Assembly: GCA_902582755.1 (NCBI GenBank)
Contig: CACHSZ010000002.1
Span: 183,362-247,361, forward strand
From: an uncultured Alphaproteobacteria bacterium
GTDB lineage: Bacteria; Pseudomonadota; Alphaproteobacteria; HIMB59; GCA-002718135
Reading direction: 5' to 3'
Length of the DNA: 64,000 nucleotides
The notes beneath the pieces were generated by a model. The model saw nothing but the letters and a program-made list of their open reading frames with translations, had not been told where the DNA came from and made no database searches. Within the stretch, counting starts at the first letter, position 1. Each line of letters opens with the position of its first letter. Positions 19,293 through 28,604 of the stretch are shown piece after piece. The position numbers were made by a program, and so were the translations under genes.

Positions 19293-22200
19293 ATGAGAGT
19301 ATTTGTAATTATTTTATTCTTTTTTTATTCACTTCATTTATTTGCTGAATTACCGAGTGGAAGTACAACGATATCAGGTGATGTTTCACTTACTACTGAT
19401 GATCAGACGCTGGCAATTCAACAGCAATCAGACCAAGCTATCATAGAATGGAATAGTTTTAACATTGGAGAAAATAATACAGTTACTTTTAATCAACCTT
19501 CTGCAGCTGCTAGTGCACTTAATAGAGTCATTTCTGGCAATCCAACAACATTAGCTGGTGTACTAAATGCCAATGGTAAAGTTTTTGTTGTGAATGAAAA
19601 CGGCGTCTATTTTACACCTACGTCAACAATCAACGCTCATTCATTTGCTGCGTCCACCCTTGCTTTATCCAATGACGATTTTCTTAATAATAAATTATTA
19701 TTTAAACTAGATGACGTAGATAATATTTTTTCTTCTATCGTTCATAAAGGTTCTATTACAACTTTGGATGGAGGGTTTACTGCCTTATTAGGTGGTGCTG
19801 TCGATAATGAAGGCACGATTAATGCTAATCTTGGTAAAATTGGCATAGGAGCTGGAAAAGAAATAACATTAGACTTAAGTGGTGATAAATTTTTACAAGT
19901 AAGCATCCCCTTTACTGAAGCCATTACCTTGCTCGATCAAAATGCAGAAGAATTAAGTACAATTATAAATCATGCAGGAACATCAACGGGAAATAGAATA
20001 GACATTGATGTGGGTGCTGCCAAAAATGTTGTTCAGCGTGCTGTTAATATTCCCGGCAATCTTGTTGCAACTACGGCTTCACAACAAAACGGTGTCATTA
20101 CTCTTGGAAGTGGAAGCGACATTGTTGTTGCAGGAAACTTAACAGCAAAAGAGGGTGGTAACATTAATGTAGAGGGAGACTTTTTATCTTTTGGTGGAGA
20201 AGTTAACGTATCTGGAACAAATGCAGGCGCAATAAATTTAAATAGCACTGGAGAAATTTCTTTGGGAGGAACTCTAAATGCTTCTTCTACTAGTAATGAT
20301 GGCGGTGATATAAATATTAAATCTGAGTATAAAATTGTTCAAAGTTACGGCAGTGAAATTAATTCATCAGGAAATACCAATGGTGGTAATATCCTTTTAT
20401 CCGCACCTAATATTATGTCTTCGGGATCAGTTTCCGCAAAGGGAGATCAACAAGGTGGATATATTGATATAGAATCAGAGGGGTATATTCGATTATTATC
20501 CTCTAAGATTGATGTAACAGGTAATACCCAAGGTGGTTTAGTTCGTATTGGTGGAGAGTTTCAAGGCAATAATAATTTAACAAGAACGGAAGAACAACAA
20601 AATGTTTTTGTTGATAGATGGGGTGAAAGACGATCACTGACAAATGCAAAAACAGTTTTAGTCTCTGACGGTTCTAGGATTGATATATCATCATCTGAAG
20701 GAAAAGCCGGTACCGCAATTATTTGGAGTGATCAAGAAACAACTATGCTTGGAAATATTCTTGCAACAGGAACAACTGGTGGTGCAGTTGAGATTTCTTC
20801 CAAAGATACCTTACGCCATGTGGGATTATCAAATGTCAATATATCAGATGGTGGTCATTTATTACTTGATCCAAAAAATATAACTGTTGGAACAGGTGTA
20901 ACATCACAAAATTGGATCTATCGAGGATTGATTGGACACGATTACGTAGATACATTACTAGATGGAAATGTAAATGAAGGAAATCTAGAAATAGATGATA
21001 ATTTTGGATCAGATGTTAGCATTAGTGATGATGCTACTTTAATGGTAGTTGGAGCAAGGCACGGTAAAGGATCTTCAAATCAATCATCATCATCTGGAGA
21101 AGTATATTTGTATAAATTTGATGATGGCGATTTTACAAATGCTACACTCATGGGTCGTATAGGAAAAGGATATACCGGAGGTCTTAATATAAATATCAGC
21201 ACTATAGGTAAAGATGATAAATTTGGACGATCTGTATCTTTTGATAGCACAGGAAAACGACTAGCAATTGGAGCAACGGGTGATGATGGTTATGCTGGTG
21301 ATTATAAAAATGCAGGTGCAGTTTATTTAATTACTTTTAGTGATACATCATACGCAGGTGGTAAACACGTAGGCACAATAGGGGCCGGTTATACTGGTTC
21401 TGACGATATAAATTTATTGAGTCAGGGAGATAATAATGCTCCTGTTATTGAGGTATCTGATTTATTTGGAGTAAGTGTAGCTCTAGATGGTGATGCTGAT
21501 GTTTTGGCAGTCGGTAGTTATGGTGACCATGGTTATTCGGAGGGAGGGTCAGAAAGAGATGACTCTGGTTCAGTTTTTATGATTTCCTTAAATTCAGATT
21601 TTAAAGGTGGTGAAGTTAAATCTCGAATTGGTCATGGCTATACATATAATACAGGTTCTGATTGTTATGCAAATAGCACTTGTGCATCATTTTCACAGGA
21701 TTTTGATACAGAAAGTGAAACCGATTTAAAGTTAAACAGAAGAGATCGTCTTGGTTGGAGTGTAACGTTAAATCATGAAGGATCTTTACTTGCAGCATCA
21801 AGGATATTTGATGATGGTAAAGGTAATAATGCAACAAATGCGGGAGCAGTTAATTTATTTAAATTTATGAAAGACGGTAGTGTTGTTTCTGCTGAAACGG
21901 GAACAGCTACTTATGTTGGAACAATTGGGTATGGTTACGATTATCTAGATACGAGTGATGATAGTGAACACACAGAAACACTTGGATCACAAGATGTTTT
22001 AGGTAAATCAGTGGCGTTTGATAAAGATGCTAATCGTTTAGCTGTTAGCTTTAACGACAAGTTATCTGAGGGTGGTACTACCAAGCCTGGTGGTGTACAT
22101 TTATATAATTTAACTGATAATTTAGCATCAGCATCTTATGTAGCAACAATAGGTGATGGGTATAGTGGTGGTAAAAATGTTGATTTAAGTGCGTATATGG

Positions 22201-24533
22201 ATGCTAAAGATCTTTTTGGAGATGGTGTAGATTTGAATGAAACGGGCAGTCGTCTTGTAATTTCAGGTATGCTTGCAAGCGGAAATAGTAATACACAATC
22301 TAAAAGTGGTGAAGTGATGCTAATTAAATTTGATGATGATGCTTTCAGCAGTGGTGAAATTTATGGAATCGTTGGTAGTGGATATGGTGCTAGTAATTTA
22401 GATATTGATGATCAACTAGATAGTAATGACCAATTTGGTAGAGGTATATCTCTCGATCGTGATGGAGATAGAATGGCTGTAACATCAACTTATGATGATG
22501 GAAGTGACGACCTCCAAACAAATACTGGAGCAGTATATTTATTTACATTTGCTGATACAAATTTTTCTACCCCAGAATTTAAAGGAAAAATTGGAAAAGG
22601 TTATACAGGGTCCAACAATTTAGATATAAATTCTCTAGCAAATAATGAAAGAGCATGGCGAGTAGCTTTAGATGGAGACGGTGACAGATTAGCTTTTTCA
22701 GGATATAAAACTACTACAGGAGCAGTAGAAACAGGATCTGTCTATTTAGTAACATTTGGTGATAATTTTAGTACTCCTGAACATGTCGGTACAATTGGAA
22801 GAAGTTATCCCTCAGATAACGAACACAATCTATCAATAAGTACTTTAGATGACGGTGATTTATTTACCTCAGTGGCTTTAACTGATGATGGATCAGGTCT
22901 TGTTGTTGGCGCTCAAAGAGATGATGGATATGATGATACCGCAACAAATGCAGGTGCAGTTCATTTAATTAGATTTAGTAATACCGATTTTGATAATCCT
23001 AATCATGTCGGCACAATAGGATCTGGTTATACAGGAAATAATAATGAAAATATAAGTGCAATTTTAGATAATAATGACAATTTTGCTAGTCATATTGCAT
23101 TAACAAAGGATGGTAAAATTTTAGCTGTTGGAACGCATAAAGATGATGGTTTTGATGGCAATTATACTGATACAGGTGCAGTGCACCTTTTCACCTTTGG
23201 TGATAATTTTAGCACTCCTGACTATGTTGCATCTATAGGAAATAAATATGAGGGTAATGGTGGAAAAGATTACGATACATCAGGAATTTCTGGTTTTAAG
23301 GCAGGTCAGGTAGCTATTGATGGTGATGGAAATCGACTAGCAATTGGTCACCATGATACGGATGATGTACATGTATTTGGTTTTCAGGATACATCTTTAA
23401 ATGGAGCAAGTTTACAATTTACTATAGGACTTGGTCAAACTGGTAGTAATACGCTTAATGCTACGACTCACGGACTAGAAGATGCTGATGAATTTCCAAA
23501 CAGTATAGCTATGGATGATACAGGAACATTAATGGCTGTAGGAGCAACTAGGGATGATGGACTTGGTAATGATGACGTTGATGGAACAGATGCGGGAGCA
23601 GTATATTTATGGTCTGATACAATCATGCAAGGGGCAACATCTTACACAGATTTTGCAAGTGATGATGTGGTTATCAACATAACAGAATTAGAGGAATTTT
23701 TAAATAACGGCGTTGAAGTTACCCTTCAAGCAAACACAGATATTACCATTAGCTCTGCTATTACTGTTACAGGAACTGGAAATTTAAATCTTCATGCCGG
23801 AAGGGATGTTAATATTAACAGCAATATCAATACAGCAGCAGATCTAGAAATTATTGCAAGTGACACAAATACTAACAATGTTTCTGATAGTGATAGAGAT
23901 GCTGGAGTAGGAGATGTTGTTGCTAGTTCTGCAAGCTTAACAGCAGATGATTTAACTATAAAACTTTTAGATGGTGGTACATTAACCAATGCTAGTATGG
24001 GAAATATAAATCTATCTACTGTCACTGCTACCACAGGTACTCTAATTTCAGATAATTTTTCAATATCAGGGGCTAGCGCTGACGATAAGACATATGATGG
24101 AACTACATCAGCTACAGTTAGTGGAGGAACAATATCAGGTTTAAATTTAACAGGTACTGATCTTTCTATAAGTTCCTCTGGTAGTTTTTTAACAGCAGAT
24201 GTTGAAAATAATAAAGAGGTTCCAATCAATTATCAACTCTCAGGGTATACTTCGGGTAGCATTACAATTGAAGATTCGAATGGACCTTTAGAAACGGTTC
24301 CACTTGCTAACATTCTTAGTGGTTCTAAAACTCCGCCACTTCCAGGCGTAGCACCAGATGAAGAAAAAGAAAAAATTGTTGTTCAAGAAAAAATAAATAA
24401 AGATGTTTTCGATGACGTATCTCGAATTGTGTCTTTTATATCTGTTGATGGTGCATCTAATGCAGCACTAATACAAAATGAATTTATTACATCTTTTCCT
24501 CAGGTAGACGCGCTTAGTATTCAAAGACTATAA
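19293..24533 (+). CDS. Two-partner-secretion exoprotein (TpsA) with 12 propeller-type repeats
   Basis: A 1,746-residue secreted protein. A signal peptide (about 1-18, ending LFA) leads into a TPS/haemagglutination domain (about 20-260) with LNRVISGNPTTLAGVLNANG and VFVVNENGVYF, the signature for recognition by the partner transporter. Glycine-rich beta-helix follows to about 560, ending GHLLLDPKNITVG. Residues about 565-1440 hold 12 repeats of roughly 65-90 residues built on DxFGxSVxLDxDGxRLAVGAxxDDG, then GAVYLxxF and IGxGYTG, an FG-GAP-like propeller pattern. Beta-helix returns (NLNLHAGRDVNIN), then a YDG-type domain near 1590-1690 (DDKTYDGTTSATV). The stop codon abuts the transporter ATG. 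Role is probably surface attachment or ligand binding. Confidence 0.9.
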   Translation: MRVFVIILFFFYSLHLFAELPSGSTTISGDVSLTTDDQTLAIQQQSDQAIIEWNSFNIGENNTVTFNQPSAAASALNRVISGNPTTLAGVLNANGKVFVVNENGVYFTPTSTINAHSFAASTLALSNDDFLNNKLLFKLDDVDNIFSSIVHKGSITTLDGGFTALLGGAVDNEGTINANLGKIGIGAGKEITLDLSGDKFLQVSIPFTEAITLLDQNAEELSTIINHAGTSTGNRIDIDVGAAKNVVQRAVNIPGNLVATTASQQNGVITLGSGSDIVVAGNLTAKEGGNINVEGDFLSFGGEVNVSGTNAGAINLNSTGEISLGGTLNASSTSNDGGDINIKSEYKIVQSYGSEINSSGNTNGGNILLSAPNIMSSGSVSAKGDQQGGYIDIESEGYIRLLSSKIDVTGNTQGGLVRIGGEFQGNNNLTRTEEQQNVFVDRWGERRSLTNAKTVLVSDGSRIDISSSEGKAGTAIIWSDQETTMLGNILATGTTGGAVEISSKDTLRHVGLSNVNISDGGHLLLDPKNITVGTGVTSQNWIYRGLIGHDYVDTLLDGNVNEGNLEIDDNFGSDVSISDDATLMVVGARHGKGSSNQSSSSGEVYLYKFDDGDFTNATLMGRIGKGYTGGLNINISTIGKDDKFGRSVSFDSTGKRLAIGATGDDGYAGDYKNAGAVYLITFSDTSYAGGKHVGTIGAGYTGSDDINLLSQGDNNAPVIEVSDLFGVSVALDGDADVLAVGSYGDHGYSEGGSERDDSGSVFMISLNSDFKGGEVKSRIGHGYTYNTGSDCYANSTCASFSQDFDTESETDLKLNRRDRLGWSVTLNHEGSLLAASRIFDDGKGNNATNAGAVNLFKFMKDGSVVSAETGTATYVGTIGYGYDYLDTSDDSEHTETLGSQDVLGKSVAFDKDANRLAVSFNDKLSEGGTTKPGGVHLYNLTDNLASASYVATIGDGYSGGKNVDLSAYMDAKDLFGDGVDLNETGSRLVISGMLASGNSNTQSKSGEVMLIKFDDDAFSSGEIYGIVGSGYGASNLDIDDQLDSNDQFGRGISLDRDGDRMAVTSTYDDGSDDLQTNTGAVYLFTFADTNFSTPEFKGKIGKGYTGSNNLDINSLANNERAWRVALDGDGDRLAFSGYKTTTGAVETGSVYLVTFGDNFSTPEHVGTIGRSYPSDNEHNLSISTLDDGDLFTSVALTDDGSGLVVGAQRDDGYDDTATNAGAVHLIRFSNTDFDNPNHVGTIGSGYTGNNNENISAILDNNDNFASHIALTKDGKILAVGTHKDDGFDGNYTDTGAVHLFTFGDNFSTPDYVASIGNKYEGNGGKDYDTSGISGFKAGQVAIDGDGNRLAIGHHDTDDVHVFGFQDTSLNGASLQFTIGLGQTGSNTLNATTHGLEDADEFPNSIAMDDTGTLMAVGATRDDGLGNDDVDGTDAGAVYLWSDTIMQGATSYTDFASDDVVINITELEEFLNNGVEVTLQANTDITISSAITVTGTGNLNLHAGRDVNINSNINTAADLEIIASDTNTNNVSDSDRDAGVGDVVASSASLTADDLTIKLLDGGTLTNASMGNINLSTVTATTGTLISDNFSISGASADDKTYDGTTSATVSGGTISGLNLTGTDLSISSSGSFLTADVENNKEVPINYQLSGYTSGSITIEDSNGPLETVPLANILSGSKTPPLPGVAPDEEKEKIVVQEKINKDVFDDVSRIVSFISVDGASNAALIQNEFITSFPQVDALSIQRL
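20985..23612 (+). repeat. Twelve divergent FG-GAP-like protein repeats inside the exoprotein
   Basis: Repeat cores start at DNFGSDVSIS (residue 569), then DKFGRSVSF, DLFGVSVAL, DRLGWSVTL, DVLGKSVAF, DLFGDGVDL, DQFGRGISL, RAWRVAL, DLFTSVAL, DNFASHIAL, FKAGQVAI and DEFPNSIAM (residue 1399). Each is followed by an LAVGA-like strand and usually GAVYLF. They are alike as protein but not near-identical as DNA, so this is old duplication. Asp-rich loops (DGDGDR, DDG) could bind calcium. Confidence 0.8.
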
Positions 24534-26216
24534 ATGCGATATTTTTTATCTTTTATCTTTTTTATTTCTATTTCATTCATGTCATATCCTGGTTTGACAA
24601 ATACTGGTAATTATATTGTTTATGAAACAGGCTTGGTCGTACCACCTGGAGCAGAAAATATTTCATTTAATTTTGTTGGAATTGAAATTGAAAATGAAAT
24701 CGAAGAAATGATTGATCTCCGTAAAAATTTATTTAAATCAAAAATTTTTAAAACAATAACATTAAAAGATTTTTATAATTTACTGATTGCATTAGAGCAA
24801 TTGTATGTTTTAAATGGATATTTTTTAACGCGTTTTATTGTTCCACCTCAAACAATTGAACAAAATACTAAAATAAGAGCTATTGTTTTTCCTGGTAAAA
24901 TTGAATCAATTGATTACTCACAATTAGATAAACGTATTTCAAAACCAATAAAGAAATATTTCGATAAACTCGTTGGTATTAAAGGGTTAGAATATCCTGC
25001 TATTGAAAAATCGATCATTAAATCACGAGAATTACCAGGTGTTGATTTAGAAACAACAATTAAGGCAGGAGAAGAACCTGGAACATCTTCACTACAACTA
25101 AATGCTGAACACGAATTAGTAAGTGGTTATTTTACCTATTCAAATGGATTATCAGAAACAGCAGGAAAAGATCAGTTCACTTCTTACCTAAGTTTTAATA
25201 GTCCTTTTGGTTATGGTGAAAATCTTTATGCAGCCTACGTCTTAGATCCTGAAAATGGTGTTAATGTTCCATTTGATGAAACAGAAATTATTAAACGAAC
25301 AGATTTTCGAGAAGCATATCTTGTTGGTGGTAAAGTACCACTTCTTGCCTCAGACTTTTCTATTTTTGGTGCTGTTAATGAATCTTATTCAGAACCTAAT
25401 GGTTTAAATAAAAAAGGGGAATTTAAAAAAATTAACCTTGGTCTTGAATATCAAATAAAAAATACGCGGCTTATAAAAAATAATCTTTCATTAGATTGGC
25501 AATGGATTAAGGAAAGAGAACATCGAACATTATCTTTCCTCACAAATGATACCTTTTATGATGAATACAATGCTCTTGAGTTAAAATATACGACGACTAA
25601 CTTATCTTTCTTAGATACGTTTTCTCTCAAAGGTAGTTCAGCTTTAAAGTTTGGCACTCCGATCTATACTAATAAAACATCAGATACTAAAACATTATCC
25701 CGTGTGGGCTCCACTTTAAATTTTATTAAATGGAATAGTGATATTAATTTGAATAGGCAAATATTTAGAGAGTATTTATTGAACACACGTTTTGTTTTTC
25801 AAAAACTTGTAAGTGATAGAGGTTTAATTAATTCAGAACAAATAAATATAACAGGACCAGGTCAAATGTCTGGTTTTGAATCAGGTAATATGTCTGGTGA
25901 TCAAGGCTTCTTTTTGCGAACAGAATTGAGTAGGCCCTTGTATCCTTTTTCAGAAGATGACGAAGATAAAAGGGAAGAGTCTATACGTATTGAACCATAT
26001 ATCCATCTCGGTGTTGGTGCTACCTACTATAAACGACCAGCCTCAGGTGAGTTCAGTCGAACAGAAGTAGCAAGTGGAGGGTACGGTGTTAAAATTAAAA
26101 TTCCTCTCAATTCTAACAGCCTTGATATTAGTTTTGAAGTAGCAGAAGCTGATAAAAGTATTGAGGGGACTACTTCTAGACCTGTGTATTTACTTAATAC
26201 CACATTTTCATTCTAA
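24534..26216 (+). CDS. Two-partner-secretion outer-membrane transporter (TpsB, FhaC/ShlB family)
   Basis: A 560-residue Omp85-superfamily transporter expected to export the upstream exoprotein. It has a signal peptide (about 1-21), a POTRA_2-type domain (about 35-115; FNFVGIEIEN, YVLNGYFLTRFIVPPQTI), a second POTRA-like part (about 118-190; VFPGKIESIDYS) and a C-terminal beta-barrel ending in Phe (LLNTTFSF), as outer-membrane proteins do. The lid-loop motif, normally VRGF/Y, reads MSGF (residues 445-448) in QMSGFESGNMSGDQGFFLR, so the usual Arg is Ser. It starts on the base after the exoprotein stop, and a binding-protein gene follows after six bases. Confidence 0.9.
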   Translation: MRYFLSFIFFISISFMSYPGLTNTGNYIVYETGLVVPPGAENISFNFVGIEIENEIEEMIDLRKNLFKSKIFKTITLKDFYNLLIALEQLYVLNGYFLTRFIVPPQTIEQNTKIRAIVFPGKIESIDYSQLDKRISKPIKKYFDKLVGIKGLEYPAIEKSIIKSRELPGVDLETTIKAGEEPGTSSLQLNAEHELVSGYFTYSNGLSETAGKDQFTSYLSFNSPFGYGENLYAAYVLDPENGVNVPFDETEIIKRTDFREAYLVGGKVPLLASDFSIFGAVNESYSEPNGLNKKGEFKKINLGLEYQIKNTRLIKNNLSLDWQWIKEREHRTLSFLTNDTFYDEYNALELKYTTTNLSFLDTFSLKGSSALKFGTPIYTNKTSDTKTLSRVGSTLNFIKWNSDINLNRQIFREYLLNTRFVFQKLVSDRGLINSEQINITGPGQMSGFESGNMSGDQGFFLRTELSRPLYPFSEDDEDKREESIRIEPYIHLGVGATYYKRPASGEFSRTEVASGGYGVKIKIPLNSNSLDISFEVAEADKSIEGTTSRPVYLLNTTFSF

Positions 26217-26222
26217 AAATTT

Positions 26223-27542
26223 ATGATAAAAACATCTCACATAATGAAAATTTTTACGATAATTATCCTTAAGATCATATTATTTTACTCAACTTTTGTG
26301 AGTGCAGAAGTTAAGATTGCTGCCCTTTATGCAGAAAGTGGCCCAGTGAGTGAAATTGCTGAGTCAATTGCAGAAGCAAAAAGAGTTGCTGTTGAAACAA
26401 TTAATGCGGATGGTATTGGTATTGTAGGAAGAGGCCTCATCTCTATTGATAGCATTGATTCAGGATGTGATCCTAGAAAAACAGAAGATAGTTTAAATGA
26501 CTATTTAAAAAAAAATGACCCTGAAATTCTTTTAGGACCGACGTGTTCAACAAGTGCAGTTAGAGTAATAGAGAAAGTAACTATTCCAGAAAAAATATTA
26601 ACGATCTCTTCTTCTGCAAGTTACCCTTTACTCTCAACAATTGAAGATAATGATCTATTTTTTAGAACCATTCCTTCTGATATTCAGCAATCAACCTCTA
26701 TTGCCAATTATCTTCTATCCAAGAATATCAGAGAAATAATTCTTCTTTACGGTGATGATAATTATAATTCTACACTGGCTCAAAATTTTTTAAAAGTTTA
26801 CACTGAGCAAGAAGGTATAGTGTTATTTAATACTTTACTGACAGACAAAACAGTTATTAATCAAAACTTCATCAATACATTTGTTGATATTGCCATAGAG
26901 AATGATCAACCAGGTTTAGTAATGTTTCTTCATGGAAATGAGAGAACTGTCAATTTGCTTGAACAGTTTACCAATACTGTTTTAAGCAGATTACAAGAAT
27001 TAGGAACCTCAGGAATTTTTAAACATCATTATGGTTCTGATAGTATGTTAACGAATGAAGTTAAAGATTTAATTTATTCATATATTCCAATCCAATTAAA
27101 CGAAAATACAACTATAGTTGCCCAAGCAACTTCACAAAGTTCAGAAGAATTTCAAACTTACGCTAATATTATGTTGAATGCGGGTGTTGATCCTAATTCC
27201 CCGTACTCAGCTATAAGTTTTGACACTATGATGCTAGCAGCTTTGGCACTACAACATCAAGCACACAATAATATTGCAAAGGAAGATTTATCAAAAAGTT
27301 TAGTTAGTGTTGCAAATCCACCAGGAATTAAAATGGGACCTGGAAGTTGGGAAGCTGCTCGTGCTTTACTTGTTCGAGGCGTTGAAATTAATTATGAGGG
27401 TGTTTCTGGATCGCTAGATTTTGACATTAACGGCGATGTGGAGGGTATGTATTCTTTAAATCAAGTCACGGAAGATAATCTTTGGTCAGTTGAGCGTTTA
27501 GAGAAACTTCACCCTTTTGAGCCTAGAATTATAATTGATTAA
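26223..27542 (+). CDS. Periplasmic binding protein, type 1 fold (Peripla_BP_6-like), orphan
   Basis: A 439-residue exported protein with signal peptide; an internal ATG at 26244 (MKIFTIIILKIILFYS) is a possible start. The mature N-terminus VKIAALYAESGPVSEIAE, followed by DSGCDPRKTEDSL, ILLGPTCSTSAVRV and a middle ILLYGDDNYNSTLAQNFL, matches branched-chain-amino-acid/amide ABC receptors (LivJ/UrtA-type fold). No permease or ATPase gene lies nearby. Instead it sits six bases after TpsB and overlaps the phosphatase gene, so it may sense or tether something for the secretion system, or be a lipid/adhesin-related sensor. The ligand is unknown. Confidence 0.8.
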   Translation: MIKTSHIMKIFTIIILKIILFYSTFVSAEVKIAALYAESGPVSEIAESIAEAKRVAVETINADGIGIVGRGLISIDSIDSGCDPRKTEDSLNDYLKKNDPEILLGPTCSTSAVRVIEKVTIPEKILTISSSASYPLLSTIEDNDLFFRTIPSDIQQSTSIANYLLSKNIREIILLYGDDNYNSTLAQNFLKVYTEQEGIVLFNTLLTDKTVINQNFINTFVDIAIENDQPGLVMFLHGNERTVNLLEQFTNTVLSRLQELGTSGIFKHHYGSDSMLTNEVKDLIYSYIPIQLNENTTIVAQATSQSSEEFQTYANIMLNAGVDPNSPYSAISFDTMMLAALALQHQAHNNIAKEDLSKSLVSVANPPGIKMGPGSWEAARALLVRGVEINYEGVSGSLDFDINGDVEGMYSLNQVTEDNLWSVERLEKLHPFEPRIIID

Positions 27543-28083
27543 GAAATTAATTATAATTGTACTGATTTTTTTTTATTCTTTACCAGGTAGTGCTAATTTA
27601 GATTATGTAGAGCTATTAAAAAAAAACAATAAATTAATATTTATTCGACATGCATTAGCTCCTGGAAATGGAGATCCTGATAATTTTGATATTTTTGATT
27701 GTTCTACTCAGCGCAATCTTAATAGTGTTGGAAGAGAGCAATCTATCGAATTAGGTAAATTTTTTGATACAAACAATATTTCTATAGATTTAGTTTTATC
27801 TAGTGAATGGTGTCGTTGTAAAGAAACAGCAAATCTAGCATTCCAAAAATTTGAAACTTTTGATGCTCTTAATTCTTTTTATGATCCAAAATTTTATAAA
27901 AATAAAGAACCACAACTAGACAAATTAATTAATTTTATAAATAATCTAGAAAATGAAGGTAATATAGTATTTGTTACACACTACGTAGTAATCACTGCTA
28001 TTTTTGGTCAGGCAGTTACTTCCGGTGAAATATTAATAGCTGATCGAAATCTTAATGTACTTGGAAGAATTAAAGACTATTGA
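27535..28083 (+). CDS. Exported histidine-phosphatase-superfamily protein
   Basis: A 182-residue branch of the phosphoglycerate-mutase-like fold. A signal peptide covers about residues 1-20. The catalytic RH(A) is Arg38-His39 in LIFIRHALAPGNGDP, and the second His is in VFVTHYVVITAIFG near residue 147. SSEWCRCKETANLAF supplies the third conserved region. This resembles Ais/PmrG-like periplasmic phosphatases that act on LPS core heptose phosphates; substrate here is inferred at best. The likely start is TTG at 27535, overlapping the binding-protein gene by eight bases, so translation is coupled. It is the last gene of the secretion operon. Confidence 0.8.
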   Translation: MIKKLIIIVLIFFYSLPGSANLDYVELLKKNNKLIFIRHALAPGNGDPDNFDIFDCSTQRNLNSVGREQSIELGKFFDTNNISIDLVLSSEWCRCKETANLAFQKFETFDALNSFYDPKFYKNKEPQLDKLINFINNLENEGNIVFVTHYVVITAIFGQAVTSGEILIADRNLNVLGRIKDY

Positions 28084-28152
28084 TTAAGAACAATATATTC
28101 TAAAAGTTTACAAGATGTATAAATAGTACATTCATGAAAAAGATATCTTTAA

Positions 28153-28518
28153 TTATTTTTTAATTTTTTCCCATTCTGCCATACCGCCAGTAATATTCTT
28201 AACGTTTTTGATACCCATATCCTGCATAGTTTTAGTGGCTAAAGTTCCTTGTCCACCGACACCACAAAATACAACATATTCTTTATCTGGGTTGTTTTTA
28301 AAAAATTCGTTTTCTAAAGGACTACCCTCGGCTAAATAAAATTCAAGAAAAGCCTTGTCCAAATGCATTGCATTTCCAATAGTTTCTTTTTCAAAACTCT
28401 CTTTATCTCTAACATCGATAAATTGTACATTGGGATCATTAAGCTTTTCTTTTGCTTCTTCTGCAGTTATATTTTCAATTTCATTTTTAACACTCATTAA
28501 GTCTTCAAATTTTTTCAT
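28153..28518 (-). CDS. Rhodanese-domain protein
   Basis: A single-domain rhodanese of 121 residues. The order is NVQFIDVRDKESFEKETIGNA-like entry (split: NVQFIDVRDKESF), then the active-site loop VVFCGVGGQGTLA with the catalytic Cys, and MGIKNVKNITGGMAEWEK at the end. Family members transfer sulfane sulfur or act as sulfur carriers; no substrate is visible. An AAGGAC ribosome-binding sequence precedes the ATG at 28518. It is separated from ccrM by 86 bases on the same strand. Confidence 0.88.
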   Translation of the reverse strand: MKKFEDLMSVKNEIENITAEEAKEKLNDPNVQFIDVRDKESFEKETIGNAMHLDKAFLEFYLAEGSPLENEFFKNNPDKEYVVFCGVGGQGTLATKTMQDMGIKNVKNITGGMAEWEKIKK

Positions 28519-28604
28519 AATAGTCCTTTTATTTAATAAGCAGTTTTGTTTTGAACAATAATAAAACTAGCAGAAAACTTAGAAGTTTAAAATGAAAATT
28601 TTTT

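Noticed and set aside
20985..23612. Tandem DNA repeat or CRISPR-like array in the exoprotein gene
   Set aside because: Repeats are conserved only at protein level with variable lengths; no identical DNA units or spacers.
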